Source: Pterois miles (taxonomy: Eukaryota > Chordata > Actinopteri > Perciformes > Scorpaenidae). Taken from it: a stretch of 64,000 bases of DNA. The notes under the pieces were generated by a model that searched no databases, was not told the DNA's origin, and saw nothing but the letters and a program-made list of their open reading frames with translations. Within the stretch, counting starts at the first letter, position 1, and every line of letters starts with the position of its first letter. The position numbers were made by a program, and so were the translations under genes. Positions 23,601-38,600 of this stretch are shown here, one piece after another. The DNA lies in assembly GCA_947000775.1 (NCBI GenBank), contig CAMQGK010000001.1:3275001-3339000 (forward strand). The letters are read 5' to 3'.

Positions 23601-26600
23601 GCCCGCTACAACCTAAAAATCATAGGTTGTATTAATGCATTAAAGAAATTAGTGGCATTAAAACAAAATTGCATTATTATCGCATTAACTTTGACAACCC
23701 TAATAAAAACTACACACTAAGCCGTTCTGAAAAACTGAAACTAAACTAAAAGTTAAAACAGTTTAAGTATAAAATAAAACTGCAGTCGTATAAACAATAA
23801 AAAGCAGCTCCTTTACAGGATGAACTAAACAGGTTTCTTGTTATTTATGAATGAAAATATAGTGTGTGTACAGAGAGGCAGAAGCAGGAATGTTCAAATA
23901 TTATTTTTATGATCAATTAAACTAATTAGGTTCAAGTTTGGAGAGTTATTTAGCTTCCTTTGCACAAACTAGTATGACATGGTGGGTACCGCTGAAATCT
24001 TTAGGTTTTCTAGTTTCATATGATAGCAGTATCTTCACTCCAGCTTTAAAACTGAGCTGCTACAACCTGAAAATCTCGAGAAATTAGTGGTTAAAACAAA
24101 TTTGTGTTAACACGTTATTATTTTTGACAGCCCTAGTTTAATGTCGTACGTATTCATATTTTTAAAAAGGGTACCACCAACACTTGTTGCTCTTTCAGTA
24201 CTCTTTCATTCAGAGAGCAAAGTCAAAAACACAAGTACTTCCTTTCCTTTCTAGGGGATTAAACACTCAGGACAAAGAGGTCAAATGTCTCCCACAGCAA
24301 GAACTGGTTGCTTGTTGATGGGCAGGTTTCCAAAGAACTCTCACAGGACTGCGAAGCGCCTGCAGAGAGATGAGAGGATGGCCTGGCAATAGTCCCGCGC
24401 ACTCATACACATGGTTCCAGTTAATAACTCCCTCTCTCCGATGCCATAAATCAACCACGCTGCCAAAGCCGGTCCACATGGGACGTGAGTGTTCGACATT
24501 CACAAAGGGGAGAGCTAGGAAGGAACAGGGTGGGGTCTGAAGTTATGGGAGCGCTTGTTCTACTGTAACTATAAAAGTTCTGCCTTTGGCTGCAACAGAG
24601 CTACTCAGATAGTGTCAGCCTGCTGGCATCATCGTCATCTTCATCATCAGCTGCCGGGCTGCTTTGCATCTGTCCTGGAAACACCTCTTATCTCCACATC
24701 TCTCATGTCTGAGTTCAACACTGTGAGTGGCACATCAAGGGCAAACGAACCGCTTCATTCCAAAATGAGATAACCATTTGGACGAACTGAGACCTACTGT
24801 TAAAATGACAGATAGTGCAAGATTAAAGCTAATTTCACTTTCTTATGTTAACCCTTAGTTAACACAATAACTTCACAGATTATAAAAGAAACCATAGCAA
24901 ACTTTTTATTTGTATCTTACTTGCATCTAATGTTTTTTAAGTATTCTTTAAAGGGCCAGTGGAGAGGATCTGGCGGTAATCCTTATTATCAGGTGATTTA
25001 TACACTAAAGAAAACATACTTGATAATATTATATTCAATTTCTTCTAATACAACCCACTAATTGTTAGACACTGGTCCTTTAAAAGTATTGTGGATAAAG
25101 CATAGACTGTATATAAGAATAAATAAAGTCACCCACTGATTTGTGGACTGGACTTTTAAAGCCTAGAGTTCAGCATTATGGCCGTCGCCATCTTGTTTTT
25201 TGCAACCACAAGTAACACGAAAGAGTGGAGTGCAACCAAATACTGAATAATGGTCTCTGCATATCAAGTCTGTATTCTTGTGTTTTCTTAATTCATCATC
25301 CGATAAAAAAATGTTACACACAGAGACGTTGCATGCTGCGTCTAATGCATTTTATTACTCTATTTGTTGTGAAAATTTGCAGTACGAGACAAAACTGAAT
25401 GAATTATGTGGGTGTGATGGATAGCTCTAGTCCAAAACGGGGCTAATGAATGAATGACATTAGCTAGAAGCTATAGTTTAGCTTCCTAGAGCGCAATCAC
25501 TCCCGTCTAATAATCCATACACCCTTTGCGTATGCACCAGATTACATGCTGTTCTGCAATCACCTGACACAATCTATCTTTAAATCGTACATCTCTGTTG
25601 CCTATTTTTTGTTTATTGTGAAGTGATTTGTGCTGAAAGATGATGTAAATGTTTATCGACTTTGGACGTTTGCACAGACGGCGGCTCTGAGTGGTCAAAC
25701 AACCGTCTTTTGGCTGTACGAAACACACAGAAAATCGAAACTGCTCCAAAAACCTTAATGACACACGAACGTTTCGTAGTCGGTGTGTAAAAGTGATTAA
25801 TGTGTGAGATCGTATTAATTTTTAAACGTGCAACAATTTTGGACAAAAAAACTGACTTGGTGTGCAAAGGTCTTAAGACATTTTTAGGGCACCAAAATGT
25901 TAGTTAAGTTTGGTGAAGTGAAAACACACTGTGAAAGGTTAAAGTTGTAAGACGAAAACACGGACAACTCCCAGACCAGACAACGCCATGACAGTGACGT
26001 GTCAGTCACACAAGGTAGCCCCGCCCTAAAGCATCCCCTGCTTTCTGGTCTATTTGACTCTAAATGGGACCATAACTTAATAAATGAACATCATGCTGCA
26101 TTGAAGACTAATGTTTACAATGTTTACTGAGGTTATATCATTTTCTCATAGACTTCTATACAATCAGACTTCTTTTTGCAACCAGAGGAGTCGCCCCCTG
26201 TTGGCTGTTAGAAGGAACGCAAGATCAGTGTAGGCTTCACTTTTCAAACCCACCTGGCAAAAATGTTGAAAATGCTAAATGTGGTGTTTTTGAATACTGA
26301 TTCTTCTTACCTGTTTGGGCTCTTTGTTATTGCAGGTCTCCATCTTGACCTTTGACCCTGCTGTGAAGGCTGAAATGGCCAGGCAGAGGTCCTGCTGCCG
26401 GATCAGTGGCTCTATTAGTTCCCATCTCTGCAAATTACAGGAAAAAAAATGATGCCTATGGCTGTTATCATGAGCGTAGACATGTTTGGGTTCACAGGAA
26501 CTTTTGGTTTCATTTATTCTTTCATAATGTAATACAGTATATACTGTATATAGTTTTATGTTTAACATTCATGTTTGTTAACTAAATTCAATGCAATCCT

Positions 26601-29600
26601 TCAGTGCAGTCCTTACTAGACTACAGATTTCTACAGCTATCAGTCACAACTGATTTAAAGGGATACAGCCTGAAACTGACAAACTTGGCTGCATTTACTT
26701 CCTGGAAAAGGCAGAACTGATCCAAGTTTTTCTCACATTGAAGCATATTATCTTGTCAGCAACTTGTATCTTGATGTATCACCTCCTGCCTGCTTCAATC
26801 TGAGCCACAGGTTGATTAACACCTGCTGTGATGTCCAGCTGAGTTCATCATGAGTAATGTAACAGTAAAATCTCAACAGTGACTAATGTTGACTAACGTG
26901 ACGAAACTTAAATTAAGCTTTGGCGTGCACTTTCATATGTGATGATATGTTTATCAGCTCTGTAACCTAGCAACAGACGGACGTTTTCATTTAGGCTACA
27001 GAGGAGGAACACTGAAGGATTATGGCATTAATATTATGATACTGTACTTTATCCCAGAAATCCCAGAGTACATTTTTACATCCCATCCAAGTAATTGTTA
27101 CGTAACTGTACACGTTTGACATTCATCACTATTGTGTCATCGGGTCAAATTCCTGCACACTTTCTGGCAATACTCCAGACTTTATGACCCACAGTCTCCC
27201 CCTGGTGGCAGAGTCCTGACCTGCGACTGTGGCCTGATGGCTCCGATGCCTCTGCACTCTGCCAGGCCGAGGGCGTCGGTCCCTCGGGTCTCCAGACACA
27301 AGCCGCCTTGTTTCAGCACACTGGACACCGCTTCCTGCTCGGGGACCCTGAGGGAGCCATTGACAGAGAGGAGAGGGAGGCCAACGAGAGCTCTTATTAC
27401 AACAATAAAGAACAGATGGATCGAGTCCACTGGTTTCCCTATTGAGTAATTGAGTCGCACCACTAAGTAATGCGCCCTATTACAACACGTACTTATAAAA
27501 ATACACAATTACAATTTGAGAAACCACAGTTATTTGGAAGCATGACATGCGGCAGATACAGCCGGAGAGGCAGGATGGGTTGGTGGGTTACACACTGATG
27601 TTCCCATCCAGATCAGATATATTTAGATCATTGGTTCTGAAGTTTGGGGTCATGATAACCCAGAGGATTTGCACAGTTTTATCTGATTTAATGCTTGGGA
27701 ACAAGAAATTTTGACTGCATTTATTATTGTCTTTTCTTTCTCACACATGGCTTTTTACTTCTAAAATTAAATGAAGAGAGAAAGTCATTTCAGAGTCAAA
27801 TAATCAATCAAAAGAAACACAGGCGAAAAAGCAAACTACTAATTGATTTGAGTAATTTTTTAAGAAACAAAGTCTAAATTCTCTGATTGCAGCTTCTTAA
27901 ATGTGAATATTTTCTAGTTTCTTTACTCCTCTTTGTCAGTAAACTGAATATCTTTGAGTTGTGGACAAAATAAGATATTTGAGGACGTCATCTTGGGCTT
28001 TGGGAAACACTGATCGACATTTTTCACTATTTTCTAGACCAAACAACTAATTGATTAATTGAGAAAATAATAGACAATGAAAATAGACTTTAGTTGCAAA
28101 CCTAATTTTCCATTTGTTAATTTTTAATGGTAGAAGAAACAAATCACTAGCACTCACAGATAGAGGGTCTTAGTTTATTCTGGGCAAACAAACAAACGTA
28201 TTGGATGGCTTATAGCTGAAATACAGTATATGCCCAGAAACTATCTCATACTCATTTTAAACGTGTCGTACCTCAGCTCAGGATAGACGTTCTCCATGTA
28301 CCAGCGGAAAGGTTTGCAGTTCAGCTTCCGCCGCAGAGTCAGACGGTCTGCAATGCTACAAAAAGAAGAGAGAAAGATGCAGCAGAGAGGAGAAAATGGA
28401 GGAATGGAGGTTGGAGAGCGGCAGACAGCGTTGTTAAAAGGTGGGATCTTGATGCAGAGAACTCAGCTGAACCTACAGACTCTACTAATGGGGGATTTTA
28501 TTATTGATAGGTTTGAACCATAAATAACAGCTAATATCAGAGAGCTTTCTGTTGTAATCCACAACCACAGTACTGAGTGCTCTCTTGTGTTTCTCTGGTG
28601 TTCGGCCTTTCATACAAATAGAGTTTAGTACAATAATCTAATAATCAATCGACACAAAATTAACTGGCATTAATTTGGCTGATCGGTTTATCATTTCCTT
28701 AATTTTTCAAGAAAAAAAAAGCAAATCGTCCAACTTCTCAAACGTGAGGCAGTAAACTGAGTATCTTCTGGTTGGCTAAAACAGGGGAGTAGATGAAACA
28801 ATCCTGTTGTTCATCGAGAAAATAGTCAGAAGGTGATATTCAAAATGATTGTTGAGTTGAAGTATTATATTAGAGCTGCAACAATTAATCGATTAGTTCT
28901 CTAGTAAATTAATATTTTGATAATTGATGAATCGGTTTGAGGAATATTTTACAAAAAAAAAAAAGAGTCTAAATTGTCTGATTCCAGCTTGTTAAATATG
29001 AATATTTTCTGTTTTCTTTACTTGTCTGTGACAGTAAACTGAATATCTTTGAGTTGTGGACAAAACAAGACATCTGGGGACGTCATCTTGGGCTTTGGGA
29101 AACACTGATCGACATTTTTCACGGATTTCTGAGATTTTATAGATCAAACACCTCATCAGTCAATGAAAATAATTGTTAGTTGCAGACCTACAGTAAATAC
29201 AAATGTCCTTAAAAATAAGGCACATAAGAAAGTGGAGAAATAAAGAGATCTCGCTCACTACCGCTATTATCACAAGAGTTTATGTTGCAGCAAACTGTTT
29301 GTTATGGACGTTATGAGCAGGTTAGAACAACTCTTTTACCACATTGATTGTCTGATTGAAGCATTATAGATTGTAGAAAACATGGTACAGTATCTGAGAT
29401 AGAATAAAAGAGACAGCGACTCTCTAACCTGTCTGAAACTTAACCCATCCTGCTGTCTGCACTGCCCGGTACGAGAAGAAGGTGACAGTAAAACGGACAA
29501 ACCTGCCAAAGGCCTTGCCCTGGGCCGACGGCCTTGCGGAGTAGTAGTACTGTTTATACTCGTCCATCCACACCTCAGCAGCCCGCCGGGTGTTCCTGCA

Positions 29601-32600
29601 CGGACACAGACACACAACAGCTGCTCAGACACAGTAATGACAGAGCTGCTGGCAGCTCTAATGACAACGTCCCACACTGTCGGTCTTCGACAGCTCCATC
29701 AGGAGTCTCATCCTCCTTAAATTCCAGGGCGATTTGCGAGTGAAGACAAATAGGAAGAAGAGAGTTTGGAGCGCTTCAGAGGAGTACGATTTGCGGCAGC
29801 ATCTTTTAGAAAAGACATTTACACAAAACTACAGCAGTATTTAAAGCACAGACTGTATATAAGAAGAGGACGTAGTCACTGTGATGTTGCCCATTGGTTT
29901 GTGGACTACGGCTTTGAAGCTTCAAGTTTGTCATCTTGGTTTTGGTGTCAGAAGTGACACTGGAGGGTGTTTTTTTGGCGACTAAAAAGGTTGTAATTAA
30001 CTTTCATGAACTGAAAACACACTGTGACACTGTGAAAGAGTTAAAGTTGCAAGAAGAAAACACGAGCAACGCCGTGGCAGTAGCCTGTCAATAACAAGGT
30101 AGCTACACTCTAAAGCCCTGCTTACTAACAACTAACTGTAGTTAAATATCAGTGACTCAGTGATCAGTTTTTGTTGCTGAATCTTATTCTTTCCTTGCAG
30201 CCTGTTCAGACTGAGGAGTTGTAAATCTCTGTTTTAGTTCATCCAGAGAAAGCTCGAGGTTTGTCAGTATCCTGGACACTAAGGACAACTTCAAGTTTGA
30301 GTACTTTAATATTTTATATTACATGATGTCTGGGTGAAGATGCTCTGCAAACTTTTTCAAAATTCAGTTACTTGCTTTACTCATCTTGCTGTTGCTTGAG
30401 TCAAAACCGTGTGAAGTTTTCCCGCTGAAGCTCTTAACTTCAGTCTGAATTCTGCTGAACCGTGAGACACATCAGGCTGAGTAAAAGATTAACTGTCTTG
30501 GCAGTTGGTCAGTTGCTGTGCAGTGTAATAACGCTGTACAGCAGACAGGATGTCAGGTGTCTAAGATCTGATCATATCAACCCACTCACTTAATGTAGGT
30601 CAGAGCGTTGCCCTCTGGGAAGTCATATGGGTGCCGTTTCCTGAACACGTGTCCCACGCGACTGCAGGGAAGAATCTCCAGGCTTCCTCCACACATCCAC
30701 ACCCGGAAAGAAAGCTCTGCGGGAGGATAGACACGGAGGACAAGGTCAGGTATGCAGACAGGTAGTCTGGCTGTCTGTCCGTCTGCATCTTTCCAATATC
30801 GGCCTGGCCACGTTAACCTGCTGCATCTTTGATGCGGCAGATGCTATAAGCTGTAAATCAGCAGTACAAAAGCTGTTGTAGTGGATAATTTAATGCTCTG
30901 CTGCCTCGCAAATTCCAGGGACACAATTGGCATTTGTGGGAGCGGTCTGCTGGGCCTCTGCAGCCTCCAGGAACATCTGCAGTAGTCCAGAGCCAAAACG
31001 ACTAAATACATAAAATGCAGATATTAAAATGTCCAGTTTCATGACCTGAACTTTCATGACCTGAACTCAAAAACAACATTCATTCTTTTATGTTCTAAAC
31101 TAATGCCATTCATCCAAGTTAGTGAACACAGGCCTCTCTTTCTATTTACAGACAACAGAAAAATCCTTCTCATTACTGTAAGTCAGGAGCTGAAATTAGC
31201 ACCCAACACTTGCCAAATGCAGGTTGGCAGTGGTGGGTGAAATCATCAGGCCATCCGCCACTTTAACAGACAGGGAAAACGCTACTGATGGGAATAGAGA
31301 AACCAGTTCCTAGTTGTCCGATTCCTTGGCATCTCATGCCTCTGTGACTATTGAGTCCTCTTATCGATGCTTTCCAACAGTTACTCATGTACAGTGACGT
31401 AACGCCACGGCAGACAAATAAAAATACAGTGGCAGGCAGTGAAAAAAGTCCATTTCGGACCCTGCTGGTGGACTGAAACCAGGAAAAATCCATTTTCCCC
31501 CATTGATTTTCATTTTAAAATCAGTGACTTATATGATGTTTAAGGATAGAGAAGCTACATACAGGAATTTGGTTTAATATTACAATTCACTGTGCTTTTT
31601 ATTTTGTAAAATAAGTGCATAATCTCCCAAACTCGTCTTGGAAAGTCCACATATCAAAATGTAAACATCTTTTAGAAAAGGAACATTTAAGGAAAGTAGA
31701 AGAATTAGTATTAATCAACAGGATTGGGAGTATTTGTAATTTTACAGGACAAGTGTGAAGTTTTCCAGAAGGGTAAAAGAGTAAAGTTTGGCTTTGTGTA
31801 TTTATCTGAAGACAGCCTCTGTGTAGGATTCCTGTGGAGGATGACTAATAAAAAGCCATTCTTCTGATCCAAGTTAAAAATCACCAGTGAGCTCACCAAA
31901 GTTCTCCCCTCCCCAGATGTCCATGTGGGTGTCATACTGGCCCAGGTGGTTGAACCAGCTCTTGTCCATGACGAAGATCCCACCAGCGATGACGGGAGTC
32001 CTGTAGAGTAGAGAGGAGACGAGTCATTTACTGTAACTCACTCTCTTTTTCAGAGAGAAACTGTTAGCGCAGCCACAGGAGTTTGGGAAGTTTTCATAAG
32101 CCTGTTGATGATTTCTAAGTCTGCAGAGAAGATTGTCATATTTAAGTTACATCATGAACATCACCTAAATTGGAGTTACAATGATTTCCATGGGAAAACA
32201 GCAAACCAAAGGCGGTAACTGAGCTTGAATTCAATTGCCACCAGAGTTAGATGTATGATAAGAGGTGCAAGGTTGCAGCTCCACAGGCTGCCAGAGCTCC
32301 AGGCTTCTGTTCTGTTGTGTGTATTTATCGGCACCGATCGGTCCACAGTGCACTCGAGGCGAAATACTTTGAGTTTTAGTCTTAAAAGATTGAAATCCCC
32401 ACCACTGATGTAGAAAAGAAAGACGAGATAAGAACAGAGTGAAAGAGAAGAGAGTCCTTTGGATATTGCTGCTGCTACTGATACTTGCTGCAAATATGTG
32501 TACTGAGCTTAATATTATTCAGTTGGTTTTATTTCCAGCTTATGTTATGCTCTCAGTTTTATCTTATTTTTATCTGCAACTTATTTTATCAAGTTTGTTT

Positions 32601-35600
32601 TATTTTCCATTTTATTTTCCCTGTTCTTATGTCCATTTTATGTTTATTTTCCTTTATTGTCAGTGACTAAGGTTTTTACATTATCTGATTATGAGGTTAT
32701 TATGTTACCTGAAGGCCACCGTCTCTGACACACTTGTGAAACCGTGGTAACGTGAGCCAGAGTTCAAATCGGTGGTACCGCCAGCTGCCGTCTGCAATCT
32801 ATAGTCTGCAACCACACCACTGGATGTCGCTAAATCCTACACACTCTACCTTTAATATTTCAGTTTTATGCCAACATGTTGTGTATTCCTAAATTAATTT
32901 GTGTATAATCACTTTAAAACTCCACAAATTGGGAACTAGGGGATATTTTAAAGAAAAACATACAAACATAGCACACAGAGAGCAGGAAGAACAACGGAAG
33001 AGCTGATTTTTCCAGCCATGGACAAATCTATTTAATCTGTAAAGAACAGATATCACCGATACTCCTACATGACTGAAGATGAGAGACAGGCAGAATATGT
33101 TTTATGTTTCTGAAGAGAAGTAATCCTATAACTAACTTCAGTGTGAGCATCATTTAACCCGCTTGTAGTCTAAGATCACTGAGGTGAAGAATATCTAGAA
33201 TAAGAATATATTTTTTCAGATGTTATAGAGCAGTGAGGTCCCTCCCTTTTCGGTGGACCACATGGGACCTTATTTCTGAAAAATATGAGCGTAGTCAACA
33301 GCGAGAGACAAATCATTTTTGATCCCGTTTGAACTGCTCCATGAATCACATTTGTTAATTTAAAGGACTGTTTTGCAAGTCATGAAAGTCAAAGTTTGTG
33401 GTCGTATCATTTAGTTTTGTGTGAAACCGCTCAGTGAACTACATCTCTCCTCTATCTGACCTGATGTGTTTGATCCAGGGACTCCTGGTTTTTTTATCAG
33501 CCGGGAAGCGAAAGAACGATCAGACCTGTTGCTGCTCTGAGTTCATCCCAGTAGGAAACACACAGGCATCGTAGCTTCAGAGAAAGAAACGTCATTACGG
33601 CACTTCTGGGTGTGTTGTCTTTCTAATTACGGATTTTCACACTCTGATACTTTGACAGGTTTACAACAAACTGAGACTTTCTTGACTTGCAAAGTTATGT
33701 TTTAAATTGACAAACATCACAAGTGTGATTCATGGCGCAACTGAAACAGGATAAAAAAAAATTTGTCTCTCATCGTTGACAACCGTACATATTTCTCATG
33801 AAATAAGGTCTCATATTGGTCCACTGGAAAGGGCAGGACTATGTTTTTACTTAAATCCTTTGTATCTTAATATATTAATGCAAATTCACAATATTTCTAA
33901 TACTGTATATATGTGCATAATGTATATTTATGATGAAAAGGCACGGTGGCACTGTGGCTTCTTCCACCACAAAGGAAGAGGAATGATGATGATCACAGTA
34001 GACAGACCTGATTGCCTGTGTCGGGTCACTCCTCGCCATTTTCTGCTCGATGGGAATTTGCTCCCATTTGAAGTGCAGACTCCAGTCAAATCCTGAAGAG
34101 AAAGAGAGACAAACCATCCGATCCAGTTCCAACCACTTTGTCTAGACATCTCTTCTAAAGAGGAAGACAGATAAGGGTGTATTGCTAATTTTTTAAATGT
34201 CCGTTGTTGAATGAAAACTTTGTATCTTCACAAACTTCCAGACTGACGTGAATCCTTTTAGGAATTTTGAATTATTCTGGCAGGGATCATGATGTCATGT
34301 AACAAGGGGGTTTTCCCTGACTGCAGCTGTGTGTTATCAGCCACAGTTACTGTAAATGATTTGTGTGTCGTGACCTGACCTCCTCTTAAGTCAGCAGAGG
34401 CAGCCAGATAGGCGAAGTTATCCAGGCTGATGACGTCTATGATGGGGCTGACCACTCGGGTATGGTCCTGCATGGAAGGAGAAGAACACACAGACACACC
34501 GTCACTGAGACATGACTGAACATTTAATATCTGAAACTAACTACTCTGCAATGATAGGAGTCACAACTGGTTTAATTCATTACTTTTATGTAAATTTTAC
34601 ATATTAGAGGTGATGTGTTGGAGAGATTTTTAACATCATATATTTATTCATGATATAGTCATTACTTCTGCGTTAACCAGACTGTCCTTTAAATACCTCG
34701 CCAGCCTTATGTTTCTGAAAAATTAGGACGGGAACTTGCAGCTATTTTTAATGACAGATGAATTGCAGAGAAGGGATTTATGGCACAACATTAATTACTA
34801 TCGAGGTGCAAGGAGACAGGAAACTCAAAACTCTTTCATCAAGAGGAATGATTTAACTAATCCTGTAGAAATCATTGCATTTCATATTTGTTTTAATTAA
34901 TCATATACGTGATTAAACCCAGCCAAAGATTCAAGGTTCAAAGAGGTGGTAACAAGGCAGGAATTTCACCAGTGTTCCTTTGTCTGGCCTTGATATATAA
35001 AAATATCTGCATCAAAATAAGACTAGTCCGTATTCACAGTGCATCTCCTGAAGCAGAACACCAAAACTTTTTACCCAAAATTAAATCAACAAAGCACTGC
35101 CTTCTCTTTCACGCTGTGCTACATTCCTGCTAATTAACAAATCCTTGCATCAAAATAAGACTTAAAATAGGGTTCTTCTTCACTTGAATTCAGTGCAAAA
35201 CACGTGATATTCAGTATAATACTCTTCTACTCTGGACTGTAGCTGCAACAGGAAGGTTTTTCTGAGGCTGCTGCTGCAGGGTGGGTGCACAGCAGCATGG
35301 CATCTCCCCAAAAGTGAAGCTAAAACATCTTAATCGCCTAATGGTGGCTGTTAGTTCAGGAAGCACTTGATTTTCTATAAGCGGAGGATTGTTAACATTA
35401 TTGCAGTCGATCATGCTCATGTACTTGTTGGAAGCCAAACTTGTGATCGCGATTAATATTCGATAAATTGTGCAGCCCTATTAGAAATTCTACAACACAT
35501 ACTAAGCCTGTCAAAGTTAACGTGATAACACAACTGTTTTAATGGCACTAATTTCTTCAACGCATTAATGTAACTGATGTTTCGGAGGTTGCAACTGCCT

Positions 35601-38600
35601 CAGTTTGAATGTTAAGTGAAGATACTTATATGAAACTAGAAAAGCTAAAGAATCCATTGGTACCAACCATGGAGGCTAAATAAAGCTCAAAATGTGCACT
35701 AAATTTTGGTGAATAAAAACTGTCATGGCCATTTTCAAAGGGGTTCCTTGACCTTTGACCTCAAGATATGTGAATGAAGATTCACACGATTCACCCCTTA
35801 TGCAGCTTGAGATTTTCAGGTTGTAAAAGGCTCATTTGTAAAGCTAGAGTGAAGATAATGACATCATACGAAACTAGAAAACCTAAAGACTCCACTGGTA
35901 CCAACCATGTCACACTAGTTTGTTGCAAAGGAAGCTAAATAACACCCCAAACATGCTAAATTTGGCGAGAGAAAACTGCCATGGCCATTTTCAAAGGGGT
36001 CCCTTGACCTCTGACCTCCAGATGTGTGAATGTAAATGGGTTCTCTGGGTCCCCACCAGTCTCCCCTTTACAGACATGCCCACTTTATGATAATCACAGT
36101 CAGTTTTGATCAAGTCATAGTCAAGTCAGCACACTGACACACTGACAGCTGTTGTTGCCTGTTGGGCTGCAGTTTGCCATGTTATGATATGAGCAGATTT
36201 TTTATGCTAAATGTAGAACCTGTGAGGGTTTCTGGACAAGATTTGTCATTGTTTTATGTTGTTAATTGATGTCCAATAATAAATATATACACACATTTGC
36301 ATAAAGCAGCAAATATTCCCACTCCCATGTAGATAAAAGTATTAAATACTTGGCAAATCTCCCTTTAAGATACATTTTGAACAGAAAAATGTGTGAATAA
36401 TTTGTTAATAATGGACAATTATGCAATTAATCCTGATTAAATATTTGAATTGATTGATAGCCCTAATACAAATTAGAAAACGGTGCCACAGACGGTCTAA
36501 AACTTGTGCAACTGAAATGTTTCAATCAGATAAGAATCTTCCTCAGGATCAAGTGAAAGTTCAGCAAAGTAATTACATTTTTTTCTGTGTGTCAAGAAAA
36601 TAAATCAATATATATCACTGTAATGAGCATTAAATGTCAGATGGTACCCCGGGGGGATTAATGATTTCGTCTCTCACTGGACTATGTGACTAAAGTCAGA
36701 TTTATTGATTATTAACTATCTGTTCTGATAAGGAGAGATGATTTCTGGTAATGAACTGGAACACTGTGCAAATACTTGTAAACTCAAAGTAGACTTTAAC
36801 CCTTTTTGACTTGAGTGGTGTTATAAGTTTGTACTGTCTTTTGTGATATACTGTAGTAAAAAAAACAGTCTTTTACTGCCTATATTGTGCAGAAAATGAG
36901 CATCTTTGAATTCTTCCCACAGTTCATAAACTCTGAATCTTAAACTACCCCCTGCTGGAGAAGTAACATGAACCTGAAAGTAAACACAGTGCAGAAGAGA
37001 ACTGTTAGCTGCTGCTAGCGTCTGTCTGTGAACGTGTGTCTGTGCCAACACTGCTGTTTGCCCATGAGGCATCTGAATGTGTGCGTGTAGCTTTGCATCG
37101 GGACAATCCCGACTGGCTGTTTCCAATTAGAGCCGTCCCTCTCTTTGCTCAGAGGTTGAACCCGTCGTGACCTTTGTGTTCATTGCACCAAAGAGTGCGG
37201 CGGGTGGCGATGGCGATGGTGGGGGGGTGTGAAATGCTACTCTGCCAGAGAGCATTTTGGAAAGTGATGCTCTCAACAGCTTTAAGCAATAGACATTTAT
37301 GGAGCTTTAATGAGCCTTTGTGATTTGATAATGCATGAAGAGGCTGCACTTCCAAAATGGATGTCACCGATGATCTCTCAGTATCTCGACCCTCTAATGC
37401 TCTTTTTGTTCTCTCGTTCTGGGTCTGAATTTATCACTGAGTCAGATCGCTGGCATCTGACATCAGGCTGCTTTTAATGTAGCTGGTGAAGGAATTTAAG
37501 CTTATTTTTCTACTGTATGTTAATATGGAAAAATGAAATGATTTACATGATGAAGTGAAAGTGGAAACTTGGTGTGTGGAGATGTCTGCTCATTTGCTTC
37601 ATCACCCAGTAATGTCACAACAGTCTCTGAATAAGAGACCCAACAGAGGATGCTCTGTCCAGTTTGGGCCAAAAGGTCAAGAGCCACACTTGAATCTGCC
37701 TTGTTCTCTACTGTTCGTACATGCTTAATTCTCACGTACTGTGTGGAAATATTTCGTTGTTTGTGGTACTTTTGCTGTCCCAGAAACACATTAGAAGTAT
37801 TCTCTGTGGATAATGTTAAACTGGTCAAACAATACAATGAATCAAAAATGTAAAAGATAAGCATTGCAAGTGATGAGTACAATTTTGAAGTATTTGCACT
37901 ATGCAAGTATTTTGATAATCTGCTACTTTATATTTTCAGGGTGAAATATTGTACATGTACAATATTGTATATTGAAGCTTGAATACTAGGCTTGGGTATC
38001 TATTTTTTCATATCTCCCTGACATTTCACCAGGTATAGGCTACTAGTGGTGGCACCAAGTCATTGTTTTGCAAGTCACGTTTTTGGTAGTACTACTAGTT
38101 TTCAGATAAGTACTGAATCAAGTCCTGAGTCCTAAACTTAAGTTCTGAGTTCAAGTCAAGTCTGAAACAAGTCATTAAGTGGTCTTCACCAATTGTAATG
38201 TCATTTCAACAACAGCGTAACTGGATCTGACTGGTGCTCAGTAATGCAAGGTTAGTTCTTCATGGTTTTCTCCTGCAACTTGATTGGATGCTGTCAGATG
38301 TGTTCAAACAAAGTGGATCTGGGCAGTTAAGTGTAAGATAATCAAATGCAAGTCCCAATAACATCCACTAAATGTAATTAAGAGTCCAGAGTCCAGAATA
38401 AAAACCTTCTGGGGATTCAGCAATAAACAACAAAATATAGGATTTCAGTTTGTTCAGTTGAGTTTTTTCCCCTCAAGTAAATCCTTCAAGGATCTCTCAA
38501 AAACTAAATACACCCAACAACAGTTAGCCTGGGACGGTGTTGTTGCTAGCTTCGGGGCTGACCCCCTTCACTTTAATCAGAAGTTGGCAAGCGAGACACA

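Noticed and set aside
32439..32670. Hydrophobic plus-strand frames that could look like membrane proteins
   Set aside because: They come from T-rich intron sequence; overlapping frames look alike and there is no homology.
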